A DNA stretch of 64,000 nt from Blasia pusilla (taxonomy: Eukaryota; Marchantiophyta; Marchantiopsida; Blasiales). Positions 13,776-27,086 of this stretch are shown piece after piece. The notes beneath the pieces were generated by a model. That model was not told the DNA's origin. It ran no database searches and saw only the letters and a list, made by a program, of their open reading frames with translations. Position 1 is the stretch's first letter; each line of letters opens with the position of its first letter. Made by a program: the position numbers and the translations under genes. The stretch is from assembly GCA_050084515.1 (NCBI GenBank), contig CM114273.1, positions 16,182,001 to 16,246,000 on the forward strand, in the 5' to 3' direction.

Positions 13776-16349
13776 CAGGTTTTCCAGCCACAGTTCACAG
13801 TAAGCAGCTGTGCATTGTTCTTACTAGATAACGTCTGAAAAACTGAATGTCCAGCTTGATACCAGCTTTTGAGGATTGGCTTCATATAGACAGCCTTACA
13901 GTCAAACGAAAGGTTGAAAAATAAATCAGATCACTCACTTAGGCCCACTTCCAAAGTATAACTTGGAGTGAAACATCACTATATGCTAGAAATTCCTTAC
14001 AGCACTGAAAACTTATCTTCGATGGCCTGCAGGAACAGTTGTGCAATTGGAAGTAAGTCCGAGTATCGTCAGAAGTTGATGATGAACTTTAGGGGAAGAC
14101 GTTCCAAGGAGTAAGCCACATGCCAAGTCATCAATGCCAAGTAGGTTCTCTCTGCACAGCACACGTGTCACATTCAGTACGTCAGACTTTCAGGTTTCCA
14201 TGCCGACAGTGGAAGCATGGTGATTGTTATGTATCCCTTAACTGCTCAACTTTTGGAAATTGGATAACCTTTGGATTCCGCTGCATTTATGTAGATCGTT
14301 CTTCTCATTAAGATTAGTGAGTTAAAACAGCACTTATTCCAGTGCTAAATGGCGTGAAGCATAGTAGAGCATTGGAACAACCAAACCCTTGTTTTATTAT
14401 CTAGACTTAGCTCATTTGATTCCAACATTGATAGTATCTAGAGATATAGCCGCAGCACTGAATTCCAGCTTTTCTCTGTTTCTGTCGTTTGATCAAGCGT
14501 TTCTACGACTGGAAAGTACAGCCAGTCTTCTTGTGGAAATATCTTCAAAAGGTAACAATTGAGCAATCGTAATCTGTTGCATGCAGGTCCAAAAGCGCTT
14601 GCAGATGATACTGTAAAGTCCTCACCTGGGTTTTAGTTGAATCCAGCACTGGATTAGTACCCACGTTTCGGATAGATAAGGTTGTGCGTCATACCTTTTG
14701 GCACGGACTTGCGTACAGATTCTATCATTTTTACCTGTATTTTAATAGCAAATTTCCATCTGATTGGATGAGCTTAATCATTTCAGATAACTATGAAGTG
14801 CCAGAATGTGGATGGTGCAGCAACTAGTGTAGGGAGCTAAACCGATTTTAGCACGAAATCAAGGTCCAGATGTTTGTTTCCATCCAACATAACTTTGGAA
14901 ATTTGTGCGAAATAATATGGCGTCTTTCTCGTGGAGCATAATTCTGGGGTATTCGGTTCCATTAGTTGTGTTACTAAGCCACAACTCCACAGATGAAAAG
15001 TTATGTTATTCACCTACTTCCTCTTCCCACCCATATGGAAACAGGTAGGGAACTGGAGCACCTCAGATCTGAAGTTGTACATTAAAGGGAACGTTTGCTG
15101 TGGACTCTTTACCCCAAACTTTTCAACTTCTTGTTTTGGGAGCAGACTTAGTGTTTAGGCTAAGGTGGATTAGGGTTTAGGTCGGGCTAAGGTGGATTAA
15201 ATTGCCAACGATATGCCAAAGTTTGGCAAATCGTGGACATTGGTAAATAAAATGTGCGAATCAGGACTTGGTGCCAACGAACGTGTAAAAGTTATTTTGT
15301 ATTACAAGCTTTACAAAGCGATGCAGAGCGTGTGAAAACTGTGTGTTTTTAGTTTTTTCCGGTTTATTGGTTTACAGTTTTAGGAATTTTCGTTTAGGGT
15401 GTATCCTTCGCCATTGACCGTAAGTTGGTAGGCACTTTCTTAGTTTGCAGTTTTCGTATTGCGAAGATCGGAGTACGCAAGGCACCAGCACGCGGTAAGC
15501 GAATGTCAAACAATTTGCTGTTCGCTTGAAGATATAAATCTAGTAGTGGCAAGTTTCCGAGTAAGGAAGTATGAATTAATGAAAGTATGTAACACATAAT
15601 GTTTACTTCAAAATCCAAATAAAGCCAAATCGATCGGACTGAAGAACACTGTACTACGCATCTAAGCGCGGCGGTTATACTGCAGGTGTATGCAACAATA
15701 GAACTTTCCGGCTAAGGTTTATTTCTTCACGTCGAGAACCAGATGGGCTGCCTTCTCCAGGATTCTCTTCGAATAGGCGGAACTGGGCCATCCCCAGAAT
15801 TCCAAACGTTCAGCGCCTTCATGCCTAATGAACTGTGTACGATTTCCTTCGCAGACTACCCTAAACTTTGAGGCACCGCGTTACCCCCAACTTCAATTTC
15901 CCCTCGCATTGCTGTGTCAGAGTTTCAAAAACACAACGCCAAATTTGGCTGGTGGCTACCGTCACTCTTTCCCCAGTGAGTACAGGACAACACATGTACC
16001 GGTTCGCGATGCAGCCGGCCGTCGCGGTGCTTGGCGAGTGGGGAATTTCATCTCTCTTTCCGTATCCCCAAGTACGCACAAACAGCTACTGTGGTTTTGG
16101 ATTTAGACCCCTTGGACTACCTTCGTTTTCAGTGGGGCCGGAACACGCTGCTCTGGGCGGACACTGGAACATATCCCGACTTGCGGCACCTCACTAAGCT
16201 CGCGAGGAGTATTGAATGCGCGGTCCGCTTTCCAGGTTTACCTTAGAAACCTAAAGCACGCCCTAGACAGTTTGACACCGGCGGAGACACCAAATGGGGA
16301 AGGCACCTAAACGTAACACGATTTGGCGAGTGCCGTCGTGCTCAATCCC
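13776..16349. other. region between the RTEL1 and BTB 3' ends
   Basis: RTEL1 (+) and the BTB gene (-) converge on this 2.6-kb region, so it should hold both 3' untranslated regions. I see no recognisable protein. A telo-box-like core (TTAGGGTTTA, 15170-15179) sits between two direct copies of CTAAGGTGGATTA (15160-15172 and 15187-15199). 15700-16250 is more GC-rich and open in several frames, but it shows no domain or motif. Confidence 0.4.
13919..13924 (+). terminator. possible polyadenylation signal of RTEL1
   Basis: An AATAAA hexamer lies about 145 bases after the RTEL1 stop codon, a typical distance for a plant near-upstream element. Plant signals are degenerate and the region is AT-rich, so this is only suggestive. 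Confidence 0.25.
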
Positions 16350-19090
16350 TCACTCGTAATCATTATACGACAAGCTGTCAAAAGGATCGTCATCCGGTTC
16401 AGAGAGCAACTCCTCGCCATCGTTGGAACTGCTAGTTGCTTCAGGCCAGAGGGTATTCGGAGTTTTGTCATTGTTGTTCGCATCGTCGCGCAGGTTCGGG
16501 AAGCCTACATCCAAACCAGACGAGAGGGGCGTCAGTCTATTAGAAACGCCCAATTCCGTACAACCGACCCGCTCCTTGTGGAAGAAGCCTCCTTGTCCCG
16601 GGAAGTGAGGATCCAGGAGCCACCTTCCTACAGCCCCTACATTCATTCGTCAAACCCTAAGCATCATCAAGACTGCCGTCACTGCGGAAGCTTTCGCATG
16701 AATTGGAGAGAGATTTGTCCCATACTCGAATTCATAGTATTTGAGCTCATCCGACGTAGTCCTCACACGAGACCAGAAGGAAATGCGACAACCTTCACGG
16801 AATCAGACCTTTTCGAAAGAAAGAATCCATGACGCTCACTTATTCGACTACCGCGTGGAGTTGTACTATTGCAGCAATTCTTGCTCGTTTCGGGTCTAAG
16901 AGGAAGATGAAGACAGCTACGGAAAAGGAGTTATTCGAATCCGTCATTGATTCAAATTGAGGATGTGGTTAGAGCGTAGAAGAGATTGCGTATTTCGAAA
17001 TTATCCACGAACACGATTGGACCAAAGATATTCAGAACAGGACAGAACATAGCGCAGTTGGTACTTACTGGGCGCATTCGTCTTGCCTTTCACGCAAGGT
17101 GAGCACTTTGTGACAGCGGCTTGATAGGCCTTGAGCAGAACAGAAGGTTCAGGCAAGAGTTCAGGCTCCTTCGATTCGTCGAAAGTGAGCAGCTGGTGGA
17201 TCTTGGGCAGCACGACGGTGAGCGCAGCGTCCATGAGAGATTTCGAGCCTGACTTGTAGGCAACTTCCAACGCCCAATCCAGATTCCTCACAAGAAGCTT
17301 GCCCTTGGCGTGGCTTTCACAAAAAGAGCGCAAAGATGTGGAGCCCGCTTCGTCCGCCACTCGGAAAGCCCAAATCAGGTTCTTCCTGTTCCAAGTAGCC
17401 CTCTCTCTAACGTACTTCTCACAAAGTGCCTGCAAATACTTGACGTCGAATTTGATAGCCGCACAGAGAAGCGATCTTACATGATTCTTCATCAATTCTG
17501 GATCCACCATACCGCTGTAGAAAAATTGGACAAAAGCATCCAACGCCTCGTAGGTCATGTCCGGAAAGTGTACGATATTCTTGTCTAATAGCTCGTGACT
17601 GTCGTGATTCCCCGCGAACAGCGCCCGGAAGACCTGTGATCGTCCTGCCTGTGGATCTCACATCAGACCACCACCTTAATTAGCTCATAAATCTTCGTTC
17701 GAGTCCAATTCAGCGTGCCCACGACGATGAACCTCATCGATGTAACATCTGCCACAATTCTGTAGCAACGCAGCTGGGAAACCCAAAACCCAGGGACGTC
17801 AGCCACGATCGACACTCCATATTATTGACAACAGTACACAGTGACATCGCCTGACAAAAGGAGAGGCCACGGGGGGGCTGATCAAGAGTGAGCGCGAATT
17901 CATCTGGCAGAGGTAGACGATGAAGTCTGCCGAAAGTCGAAAGTCTGAAAAATGAGTGATTAAACAATGCTGGTAGAGTGATGATGGGCCCATAGTTGCC
18001 AAAAGATGGTGCATGAGAGGTGGACGTCACAAAGTCGGGAACTGACCAAGTTTAATAATCGACAGTGAAGGCATGATGACTGACTGCCCATCTGTCACTG
18101 ACAGATGCAGATAATATAATCGAGTATCACGACGGGACGATTGAAACAAACAAACATTGAAGACGGATGAGTGTCGGCTCTGTCACTGCCAGTGATGGTT
18201 TATGCGACCGCGCTAAGATGAACATCGACAAATTCGCGAGGACGATTATGGGGAACGAAAAAATAGGTTTATCTCCGTTACTGCCAGTCAGGGATTCGAA
18301 AGCATTTCAGCTAACGAAAGATGAGCATCCAGTGCTGTGCACTGTGGCAATTGGTCATTACTGGTGACTCTTCCTCGCTCGACAGAATTGCGCTGGGAAA
18401 TACGTCGCTGAAGGTTGATTGTAGCTCATACTGGAGACAGACAGAGCGGCGGAGTGTGCGGATGCCGGCTGTTCGCAAGGCAGATTTCGACGGCGGTGTC
18501 GGCTCCACGCTGAAATCTTAAAACATTGGCATGTTCCAGCCACAGCAAGCGGCATCTCCCAGGCTGGTAGTGAAGAATTACTCCGACGAGATTTCGGCAA
18601 AAATGAACATCGGTACGATCTAGACACGGACAATGGCAAGTGCGTGCAAGGATCCTTTACTAACAACAGAGGTATGATGAAAGAAACCAGCTGGCTAAAT
18701 GCAGCACTGCAACATGTCACAGCTCGATAAAGCGGGGTCAGTGGTTGCATGTCTGAAGCAATTTCGATGAGCGGAGCAAGGTTGGATTAAGCATCACATC
18801 GTCTATGTACAACGTGGAGGGGGTGCTGGCAGGACTCATACCAATATGCACTTTTGTGTGGGTACTGATCGCCCATGCTTGGCGACCAGCTTCACATCCG
18901 AGAAAAGTCCCGAGCTCACAGAGTTCCACGCTGTGAGGAAGATCTCCTTCTCCTGGCTCTCATCCAGTCGAAGTTCCAATTGCTTCATGCGACAACTTCT
19001 GCAGTCTTTGGCTTTAGATGACCCGCTGCGGTCAGCCTCAATGTAATGAAAGTCCTGCTCCGGTTGCCCACCGCATTGTGAACACATCAT
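16350..19090 (-). CDS. BTB/POZ domain protein with N-terminal CxxC pairs
   Basis: Exon 1 (19090-18842) encodes 83 residues. Paired cysteines (CSQC at 3-6, CRSC at 30-33) resemble a small zinc-binding unit, followed by the BTB opening LFSDVKLVA and KCIL. A GT donor (GTATGAG) leads over a 1.2-kb intron to exon 2 (17648-17069), which continues as AGRSQVFRALFAGNH and the rest of the BTB fold, then a helical BACK-like region to about KGKTNAP. A perfect GTAAGT donor follows, so reading on to the stop at 17001 is probably intron. The proposed last exon (about 16640-16350) starts after a TAG acceptor and ends in an acidic Ser/Asp tail (DSLSYNDYE). Its phase fits exon 2. BTB proteins are commonly adaptors for CUL3 ubiquitin ligases or self-associating regulators. 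The partner cannot be told here. Exons 1-2 are firm; the last exon is inferred. Confidence 0.78.
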
Positions 19091-20939
19091 TCCTGCTCAA
19101 TCGCCCCGCTACCTCACACGCCTGCCACCCTCTCAAATGCAACCCACTCCGCACATTGTCCTATGTCCGCCCCCCCCCCTTCAGAGAGATCCGATTGCTC
19201 TTGCGCCGCCTCTACGCATGTGTACTCTTCTCCTGCTTCCTTCCCATCCCCAGAGAATCACCTCTTTCCCCAACTTTCTTACCGAAGCCGCAGGTCTCGT
19301 CTCTCTCTCACTCTCTCCCTCTGGTTCGGAAGATATACATCGAAGTGGGACAATGAAGTCGACAATCGAGGGTTGTCGATTGTGAGCTGAAACGAGGCGG
19401 ACGGAGTGGGAGTCCTAGTGCTAGCGCGGGCGCAGATCGGGAGTTGGAGCACAACGGGCCCGAGGAAGCTGCTGGTGACGTTGAAACAGATCGGGACTAG
19501 GTGCGCCACCAACACGGCATGCGCGCGGTTCGAGTACAATTACTGGCAGCCATCCTCTTCTCGTCTCTCGTCTCGCTCTCCATGCACCAACCCACTAACC
19601 ACAACCCTGCGGACCACCGATCAGTACTGGTAGCAGCCTTGTGGTTGTACCGGTCGGACCCGGTCCCGGTCACGGTCTCACCGGCCAACAAAGCCGGCAC
19701 CGGCGAGTCCTGGGAGTGCACGTAGGAGGCGAGCCCGTCGCGGGTGAAGGCGCCGGAGGTGGTTTGCCGTGACGGCAGGGACTTGGACGGCGACGGACGG
19801 AGCCGTTGCGACCATCAATTCTGCACCGCATAGCAGCGGGCAGCCGCCTCGCCCCTCGTGCATGATGAGTGGGCGAGTCAACATCCCCACATGTCAGCCG
19901 CATGCACCGGCGTGGGTATCGAAGCACTAGCACTGACTCGTAGAGGAGTTACATGATTTGTGTGATTCTCTAATCAATCAACAATCAATGATCTCCAAAC
20001 TAAGAATAGACGCTTCATCATTCTCCCTTCTCTTACGTCTTTCGTTCGAGCTGCGTGTTTTCCCTCTGATTAAGGACGCGTACGTGACTTCTCCATGGCA
20101 AGCGAGAGGGAATATTATTTTTCTGTCTTGTCCTTGCCTAATGGAATTCCTACTTTTGGCATGAAGGATCATAGGACGCACCTGGTCAGAACTCGTTCCC
20201 TTATTTTCTCTCTCGATTTCATTCATGAGGACCCTTTTTTAGCACGAGTGCCGGAGAAGGGAGGAGAAGTGAGTTTTCTTGAGGTTGTAATTCATTGAAG
20301 GTAGTGAGAAGAGACAAGGAAGTGTGAGTGGTTAAGCTTATGTTGCATGGATATAAAAGAGTTTACGTAAGTCAGCAGCCAAAAACAATTCCATACTTTG
20401 AACATAGTTTTCATCTACATTGTCTCTTCCCCATCTTAGGGCCCCAAGGAAATTTGCAATATGACCTTATATCGCCCCATTACGACATCCTTCTTGTGGT
20501 GCCGGTGCAAGTTCCGACGTATGCTTGAGTTTTGGTCATCTTTACTATTAATGCAGCATGGGGGGGTTACTAATCGGGGAAAGGAAAAAACGAAAAAAAA
20601 TGATGGCTATAAGAAGTGAAGCCCCGATAAAATACTTTGCAGTTGGGTAAGGGACCCAATTTTTGCTTCCCGACTTGTGCCTCGTGCCATGGTCTGAATG
20701 GCCGATTATTTTTCTGATTTGATTTTGTGCATCTAGGGAGACACGTGCATGAGCTAAATCAGGTCTTCTGGAGCCAGCCACACACATGTTCGCCTTTTAT
20801 CCTTCTTTAGAGTTGCTAAATGTACTTGAGGCGGAACTTGGAGCAGGGAGAGAAGTGACTCGTCGTCGAGGTGGAGGGAAAGGAGGCGCTAGAATCACAA
20901 CGAGTGGAGGTGGAGAAGAGTTAGGATCTCCGGCTCCAG
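19091..20939. other. BTB promoter side and GC-rich island
   Basis: 19100-19350 is pyrimidine-rich sequence upstream of the BTB start and probably contains its promoter and 5' leader. 19400-19900 is distinctly GC-rich. On the - strand it reads openly for about 100 residues, including a run ending in DGLASYVHSQDSPVP, but I recognise no family and see no splice context. 19950-20930 returns to ordinary composition with nothing identifiable. Confidence 0.4.
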
Positions 20940-21293
20940 ATATGGGATCCGAGCACCATGAAGTACTACCAAGTCGACATAACGAAGAAATCCCTGCAGG
21001 TTCTCTCAATCTCGGATTACAATGTGGGGCTCCAAGCAAGCATGATGGCGCTGATTGAAGGCGGGTGGGGTCTGGTGATGGCTGTGAGAGATGGCTTTGG
21101 GATCTTTGATTTCTCCAAGAAGAAATTGGAACTAGTAGCCACGCCGTATGAAGTGGACAACGGTTGGCGGATGAATGATGGAGTGTGCGATTCCAGAGGA
21201 AGATTTTGGGCCAATTGTTCCACTCAGATGAGACCAATCCCGACCAGATTTATCACCTCGAGTCCGATGGCTGCACCGCCACGCTCGTCATTG
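20940..21293 (+). pseudogene. SMP-30/regucalcin-like fragment, frameshifted
   Basis: From about 20958 the + strand encodes a stretch typical of the SMP-30/gluconolactonase/regucalcin beta-propeller family. It contains GLQASMMALIEGG, GFGIFDFSKKKLEL and the signature RMNDGVCDSRGRFWAN. Around 21220 the homology moves to another frame (DETNPDQIYHLESDG, then TATLVIDGSRLW), so a small indel has broken it. The fragment has the middle of the propeller only. The N-terminal metal site and the C-terminal half are missing, and it stops just before a hairpin and the LINE. Family members hydrolyse lactones or bind calcium. This copy cannot make a full protein. An alternative is one surviving exon of a gene split by the LINE, but I find no continuation beyond the element. 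Confidence 0.7.
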
Positions 21294-21302
21294 ATGGCTC
21301 TA

Positions 21303-21331
21303 GGCTCTGGGCTCCATAGGAGCCCAGAGCC
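21303..21331. repeat. perfect 13-bp inverted repeat (hairpin)
   Basis: GGCTCTGGGCTCC and its exact reverse complement are separated by ATA. The structure lies at the point where SMP-30 homology ends and just before the LINE-derived sequence. Confidence 0.85.
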
Positions 21332-21695
21332 CAGAGCAACACAAAATGCTTATGCAAGCAATACTCTCTATCGAGTTGCCCATTGCTGTAGTTGGAACAT
21401 GTAGTGAGCTTGCGACGTCGTTCCCCTGGTTGGTAGGTGTGGATTAGTGTGTCATGTAATCCATGTGACTTGTGGCAGTTGTGCCACAAGTAAGGTGTCC
21501 AGTGGACTTAGTTGGAGAAATGGAGACCTCTCCTTCTTTTGAAGATGGGTTCACGGGCCCTCCTCTGCAGCTTAATGCCAGGACTGCTCACCTTGGCAGG
21601 TAATGATGATCTATGGGGGTAACAAGCGGGCTCTCTTTGGGCAACCTGCTACTTGGAGGTAGCCCCTCCGCACAAATAGGACAGCGAGTCCTTGT

Positions 21696-22832
21696 TTGGA
21701 CTCTCGGGGCTGGGAGCTTAAACATTCTCCCCAGATCCTAAATCAGTTGTTTTCCAAACCTCTACATATAATCAGCGGCCTTGAGCCCAATATATCTCCG
21801 TCCTCCCAAGCTTGTGAGGAGTATCAGTTCACTTATCAAAGGCGCATACCAAAGCTCAGCATCCCCAAGCTGGGCGGGGAATACCGGCATGTTTATGTGA
21901 GACGATCAAAGGCCCCCTACAGTTCGGATGTGGGCAGAGAGTTCAATCTGGTCTATAGGAGGAGACAACGGTTCCACATGATCATTTTCGGTGTACATCC
22001 CACAATAGACTTCGATTCATTTAAGATCATGTGCGCAGCTTTGGGCTTTGAATTCCTGGCTACTGCTGGAGTTACTTGGATGATGAATGGCCGTCAATGT
22101 GTCTTCAAGGAGTCCATCAAGGGCAGAGGAGGCCAATACTTGGCTTGCCATAAAAACCAGGTGTCTCAAGAATTGAGACGTGCCTACAATTGGAGGGCTA
22201 TGGTAGTTGAGGGTGGTTCCAGCTTGAAGGGAAGGCCCGTCTCCACAAAACCGTTGGTGATCTACACACATAATATCTTTAGTGCTCTCCAAGGAACCAG
22301 CAATGAAGAACCTGCACATGAAGAGGTTCCATGTTGCAAGCAACCACACCTACGCCAAAAGCGTGCCCGCCGACCTCCAACCCACTTAGTGACAGGTCTC
22401 CGTTTGGGTACCTGGAACTTCTGTGGACTGACCCATGCAATGAAGCAACTGGAGGTTGCTGAAGTTTTGCTGAAAAATCAAATACATATATGCAGTGGTC
22501 AGGAAACTTGGGAAACCAAGTTAATGGAGATACCCCATGTAACGCACTATGCATGGTTTGGAAAGATGTGCAGCACCCAGGCGGACAACAACAGAGGTAT
22601 GAAGGGTGTCGGGTTCGTCATCAGAGACTTCATGGTGGACAGCTGTGAGATCATCAGCACAAGGCTCGAGTATGAACACAACATATGGGTCAAAGTCCGA
22701 GCAGAGTGCAACTCGTGGGATATGTATATTGGGTGTATTTACATGCCTACAAACAATGAATCATTCAGACAGAATGTGAGGCAACTTTTGATAGTGTGCG
22801 ATTGCCTTGGGTTCCGGAAAAGGGGAACATAG
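21696..22832 (+). CDS. LINE ORF: N-terminal region and partial endonuclease
   Basis: This 378-residue open frame starts with a basic region of unknown fold. From about 22398 it continues as the start of an exonuclease-endonuclease-phosphatase domain: LRLGTWNFCGL, the catalytic-type GQETWE, a GVGFVIRD strand, and YIGCIYMPTNN. After 22800 the homology shifts frame: GNIVLLGDFNSWVGQGTD, the conserved GDFN core, reads in another frame at about 22825-22880. The endonuclease nicks target DNA to prime reverse transcription in intact elements. Here the domain is split by the frameshift. No CCHC knuckle is seen in the N-terminal part. Confidence 0.75.
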   Translation: MDSRGWELKHSPQILNQLFSKPLHIISGLEPNISPSSQACEEYQFTYQRRIPKLSIPKLGGEYRHVYVRRSKAPYSSDVGREFNLVYRRRQRFHMIIFGVHPTIDFDSFKIMCAALGFEFLATAGVTWMMNGRQCVFKESIKGRGGQYLACHKNQVSQELRRAYNWRAMVVEGGSSLKGRPVSTKPLVIYTHNIFSALQGTSNEEPAHEEVPCCKQPHLRQKRARRPPTHLVTGLRLGTWNFCGLTHAMKQLEVAEVLLKNQIHICSGQETWETKLMEIPHVTHYAWFGKMCSTQADNNRGMKGVGFVIRDFMVDSCEIISTRLEYEHNIWVKVRAECNSWDMYIGCIYMPTNNESFRQNVRQLLIVCDCLGFRKRGT

Positions 22833-23047
22833 TCTTGTTGGGAGACTTCAATAGCTGGGTGGGGCAAGGCACCGATTCCCAGCGGAGATCGGGATGTTTG
22901 GAGATGAGAGTGAATGGCAATGGCACACGGCCGATCACGCGTTGGGAACTTCAATCGATGGCATGAATGATAGGCATAAGGTGGGTTCCCGGCTTGGACT
23001 AGGGTCAACTTCAAGGAGAATGAAAGCTCCATTGTGGACTACATAGC

Positions 23048-25711
23048 GTGGATGAGGAACTCTCACGCACGACCGGGAAGATCACAGTGGATGCGATAGA
23101 CATTGGAAGATCAGATCATTCATTGGTTTGGACAGAGTTGCAGCAAAGGCTAAAATGCTCGACCAAACCAGTGAAGAGAGTCATTAAGAAATGGAGGATA
23201 GAGGACTTCCAAGATGAGGGCAACAAGAAGGAGTACATTGGCAAGCTGGAAGAAAATCTCTTGGCATTTGACACTTTCATTGCATTTACGGTCAAGACCT
23301 TTGGGTTCACAAGAACAACTGTGGACATGGTGCTGGCATGGTGGGAGCATGGAGTGACAGATGCCGCCGAGATTGCTGTTGGTAGGAAATTGATAATATG
23401 CGGCAGAGCCATCAAATAGTGGTCCTTGGAACTCAAGGGAGCCATTGCCAAACGAAGGGAAGCGTATGTAACAAGTGCCAAAGCCAGGGACGATGCATCC
23501 TTGTGGGCAGAGTATGTGGCCCTACGCAAGGAAACCCGTCTTCTCGTGCGCATGCACAAGAAGAAATTGAACCAAGTGACATAATCATCCATCAATGAGA
23601 ATTTCACTGAGAATCAGAAAAATTTCTGGATGGAAGTGCAGAAATTGAGCAAGGCCAGGGACAAAAACGACGTAAAGGCCTTGAAGAGAAAAGAAGGTGG
23701 AATGGTGACCACGACTAAACAGATCCAACATGTGTTGGAAGACCATTACAAGGAGTTAGGCAGGAAGCCCGCTCGGACATCCCTTGAAGAGCAGAACTTC
23801 GAGAGGATGGTGGAGGATTTTTTTAAGATACAACGGGAGAAGGTAGATGATGAGGTTGAGCTGGGCAACCCATATAACAATTGGTTCTCCCTAGCTGAGG
23901 TGGGAGTAGCGATCAAAGAACTTGTGAACCACAAAGCAGGGGATGGTGATGAGCTTTTGAATGAGCTGTTGAAGTATGGCGATGCTGTTATGGCTCGTTC
24001 TCTAGTGAGTCTCTTCAACCTGGCAGGCAGAAGTTATCCCACAAAGATGGCGGGTGGGAGTCATCGTGAACCTCTTCAAGAAGGGTGAGCGAGAAGATCC
24101 TCAAAACTATAGGGGTATTACATTGCTGAGTGTAGTCGGGAAGCTCCTTTGCCATATACTCAACAATAGGATCTCCGTGTACCTGGAGGAGAATTCTGTC
24201 ATCAAGGAAGGCCAGGCTAGCTTCCGGCAAGCCCGAGGATGCGTGGATCACATCTTCACCTTCAGTCAGATTATCCAGGGTAGGAAAAAAGAGGAGAAAC
24301 CCACCTATTGCTTCTTCTTGGACCTCAAGAAGGCATATGACACTGTATGACGTGACGGGCTATCTTATAGCTTGTGGAAGGCGGGGATGAGAGGGAAAAT
24401 GTGGAGGGTGATGGAGAAGATGTACCAGAACACAAGGAGTAGAGTTCTGGTGAATGGCCAAAAGAGTGGGACATTCGACATCAAGCAAGGAGTGGCTCAA
24501 GGATGCCTGCTCTCCCCCACTCTCTTCAACATTTTCGTGAATTCCCTATTGGAAGAAATGGAGGATAGTGGACTAGGAATACGGATGGGCAACAACTTTG
24601 TTGTTGCCCTAATGTTTGCTGATGACTTTGGTGGCCTCGAGGAAACAGGAGAGAAACTCCAAGAGATGATCTCCCTGACCAAAATCTGGTGTGACATGTG
24701 AGGCATGGAGGCAAATGTACTGAAGTGCGGTGTGATGATTTTCAATGGCAAGGAGGAGGACCAAGACCAATAGTGGTACTAGGGCGAACAAGAGATCCTC
24801 TGTGTGGCTACATACACCTATCTAGGCATAGAATTCTTGGAAGATTGCATGTGGGATGCACATTAAGAAGACTACTGAGAAAGGCCACAAGAAGGTGAAC
24901 GGTCTGTCCACATTCCTACACTACCGGGATATCACATCAGAAGTAAAGCGCTCTGTCATTTTGCATACCATTCGTCCCTCGCTAGAATACGGGGCAGGAG
25001 TGTGGGATGCCAACACCAAACAAAGGGATAGGCTTGAAGCTGTACAGCTGAAGGCGTTTCGGGGTATGATGTCAACCTCATCACGAACAACCCGAGTTGG
25101 TGTGAGATTAGAACTAGGTGTGGAACCCTTGGAGGATAGACGTGACATTGCCAAGTTGAAATGGCGGAGTCAGCTGGAGACACTGAACTCCCATTGCTAT
25201 CCTAAAGAGGTGATGGGGAAAACCTGGACCCAAAAAAGACCCGTAAAGCAGGCCAAATCTTGGACGAAAAAGGTTCAAGAGATTGTGCAAGCTTCCAAGC
25301 TCAAACAGGCTCGAATGGGAGCAAGATGAGAAAGCATTCGTGGATACCATAACCAAAGTAGTGGGCAAATGCTCACAGTAGAACAGCATGGAGGAAGCCA
25401 TGAAAATGTCCGACCTCTCTCTTTTGACGGTATATCCCGAGAAGGCAGAACTGAAGAACTATTTGCGAGGAACCCCTTGCTTGGGAACCCGGCTCAAGTT
25501 CAAGTTCAGAACGGGAGCAATCCCCTTGAACCATAAGAAAAGCAGGATGGGAACACAACTAAACTCTTGCGCCTTGTGTGACGATGGGGATGAAATCTCT
25601 AGTCATAACTTGGTCTCCTGCGCAAAATTCACAACTCACAAAGCAAGAGCTTATCCGATATTCTTTGAAGTGGTAGCACCAGAATTGTTCAACACATTGA
25701 TGAGGGCTTGA
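23048..25711 (+). pseudogene. LINE reverse transcriptase, broken
   Basis: RT homology runs through several frames. 23048-23419 and 23630-24088 form the linker and N-terminal part. 24054-24350 contains DPQNYRGITLLSVVGKLLC, the palm start QASFRQARGCVDHIF and LDLKKAYDTV. 24372-24701 contains QGVAQGCLLSPTLFNIFVN and the active-site FADD. 24856-25329 is the thumb and connection. 25388-25711 ends with a CALC/SHNLVSC cysteine-histidine cluster. At least two in-frame TGA codons (24348-24350 and 24699-24701) sit where RT homologues usually have Trp, and an indel near 24070 changes frame. The polymerase is therefore inactive. Confidence 0.85.
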
Positions 25712-25965
25712 TTCATTGCCCAAAGTCTTTGACCTTTGGTAAGTAATGTCTATTGGGGATCCCAATCAGGTAAAGTAGCTGGTATGGTGAAGAGTTTCTT
25801 GGTTGACACTTGGAAGCTCCGCACAAACAAGTTGTTTGGTCAGCACTCACACTATATGAGAATGTCTCCCTCTTCTCTCTCTACACCCATCCCAGTCTCA
25901 AGCACCGTCCAACCAGGGCGCGGGGTCTATGGTCGCAAGGCTACGAAAGGCACTACTTAATGAGT

Positions 25966-27086
<1,121 letters not shown>

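Noticed and set aside
16323-16832. 169-residue + strand open frame
   Set aside because: It lies opposite the proposed last BTB exon and shows no domain; the - strand reading fits splice phase and ends in a plausible acidic tail.
18089-18107. CATCTGTC-ACT-GACAGATG palindrome in the BTB intron
   Set aside because: Only an 8-bp stem; expected by chance in a window of this size.
22017-22554. Antisense open frames opposite the LINE endonuclease
   Set aside because: Shadow frames of a clearly coding + strand region.
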